Shown here piece after piece: positions 63,501 through 64,000 of a stretch of 64,000 nt of DNA. The DNA comes from Skeletonema tropicum. Taxonomy: Eukaryota > Bacillariophyta > Thalassiosirophyceae > Thalassiosirales > Thalassiosiraceae. Position numbers and translations under genes: made by a program. The stretch spans positions 3,844,001 through 3,908,000 of the forward strand of contig CM074130.1 of NCBI GenBank assembly GCA_037178625.1, written 5' to 3'. Each line of letters opens with the position of its first letter. Position 1 is the stretch's first letter. The notes under the pieces were generated by a model. It was not told the origin of the DNA, searched no databases, and saw nothing but the letters and a program-made list of their open reading frames with translations.

Positions 63501-64000
63501 GATGGTGTGTATACGATGTGGTAGAATGAAGCACTGCCGGCCAGCCCACACTGGACCTCTCAGATCAGCTATGACGATGTAGCGTCGCTTCTACGACTGC
63601 CAGCCGTCTGAGCAGTGCTAATGTGCTTGTTGAGTATCACCAGCGACTATAATGGGCCACTAGACGCGGCTCATACGAGTACTGATGGCGATAGATACGA
63701 TTTGGTAGAATGAAGCACTGCCGGCCAGCCCACACTGGACCTCACAGATCAGCTATGACGATGTAGCGTCGCTTCTACAAGAGTAATCCGTCTGAGCAGT
63801 GCTAATATGCTTGTTGCGTATCACCACCAACAGTAATGGGCCACTTGACGCGGCTCATGCGCATATTGACGACGATAGATACGATTTGGTAGAATGAAGC
63901 ACTGCCGGCCAACCCCAATTGGACCTCTCAGATCAGCTATGACGATGTAGCGTCGCTTCTACGACTGCCAGCCGTCTGAGCAGTGCTAATGTGCTTGTGT
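60557..64000 (+). repeat. Satellite array, about 183-bp monomers, 19 copies, continuing past the window
   Basis: GCTAATGTGC (one copy reads GCTAATATGC) marks each monomer at 60701, 60860, 61047, 61231, 61414, 61598, 61781, 61966, 62150, 62333 and on to 63985. Spacing settles at 183-185 bases after two irregular edge units (159 and 187). Three monomer types can be told apart by the segment before TATACGAT or GATACGAT: X has GTACTGATGGTGTGTAT, Y has GTACTGATGGCGATAG, Z has CATATTGACGACGATAG. From about 62884 the order is X-Y-Z-X-Y-Z, a 550-551-base higher-order repeat. Edge units are the most diverged. No long frame exists. A centromeric, subtelomeric or heterochromatic role is possible. Confidence 0.93.

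Noticed and set aside
60557..64000. Telomeric or rDNA repeats
   Set aside because: There are no TTAGGG-type units and no rRNA-like sequence; the period is about 183 bases.

Overview
This window looks like nuclear DNA of a diatom, most likely a centric (Thalassiosirales-like) species. At least six predicted proteins begin with a signal peptide ending in a diatom-type AF motif (ASAF, SSAF, SAAFAP), which marks import into the four-membrane secondary plastid. One of the genes is the plastid import protein TIC110. Genes are mostly single-exon and tightly packed, often convergent with less than 100 bases between them, and the few introns are 80-100 bases long. A Ty1/Copia retrotransposon of the type common in diatoms is also present.

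Layout. 1-16 kb: nuclear pore Nup155 (cut by the window edge), a RAD7-like repair LRR protein, a plastid-type CDF metal transporter, an ASCH-domain protein, a plastid LON-domain protein, an unknown plastid-targeted protein and a PROPPIN (WIPI/Atg18-like) autophagy protein. 16.27-22.84 kb: a 6.6-kb LTR retrotransposon with identical 172-bp LTRs but a ruined pol and many internal minisatellites. 23-34 kb: a thylakoid-lumen-type protein, L-2-hydroxyglutarate dehydrogenase, a zinc CDF transporter, a three-exon O-fucosyltransferase-like gene, a broken region with histone-fold-like modules, and a GT61-like glycosyltransferase interrupted by one in-frame TGA. 34-49 kb: a Sec24-like COPII protein, a Get2/CAML-like tail-anchored insertion receptor, a tiny two-helix membrane protein, TIC110 and an uncharacterised membrane protein. 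49-60 kb: plastid EF-P with a one-base frameshift, a short F-box protein, a 17 x 44-residue repeat protein, a small plastid-targeted protein, a NOG1/Obg-type GTPase and a multiply frame-broken secreted/membrane protein. 60.5-64 kb: a satellite array of about 183-bp monomers, with a 3-monomer higher-order repeat at its end, running off the right edge.

The genes do not form a pathway. Recurrent themes are plastid biogenesis (TIC110, EF-P, LON-domain and lumen proteins), secretory traffic and membrane insertion (Sec24, Get2/CAML, Golgi glycosyltransferases) and metal transport (two CDFs). The least explained items are the 44-residue repeat protein, the satellite array, the non-autonomous Copia element, the histone-like modules, and an unusual number of single-nucleotide frame breaks in otherwise conserved genes. 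Those breaks may be assembly errors, tiny introns or real decay.
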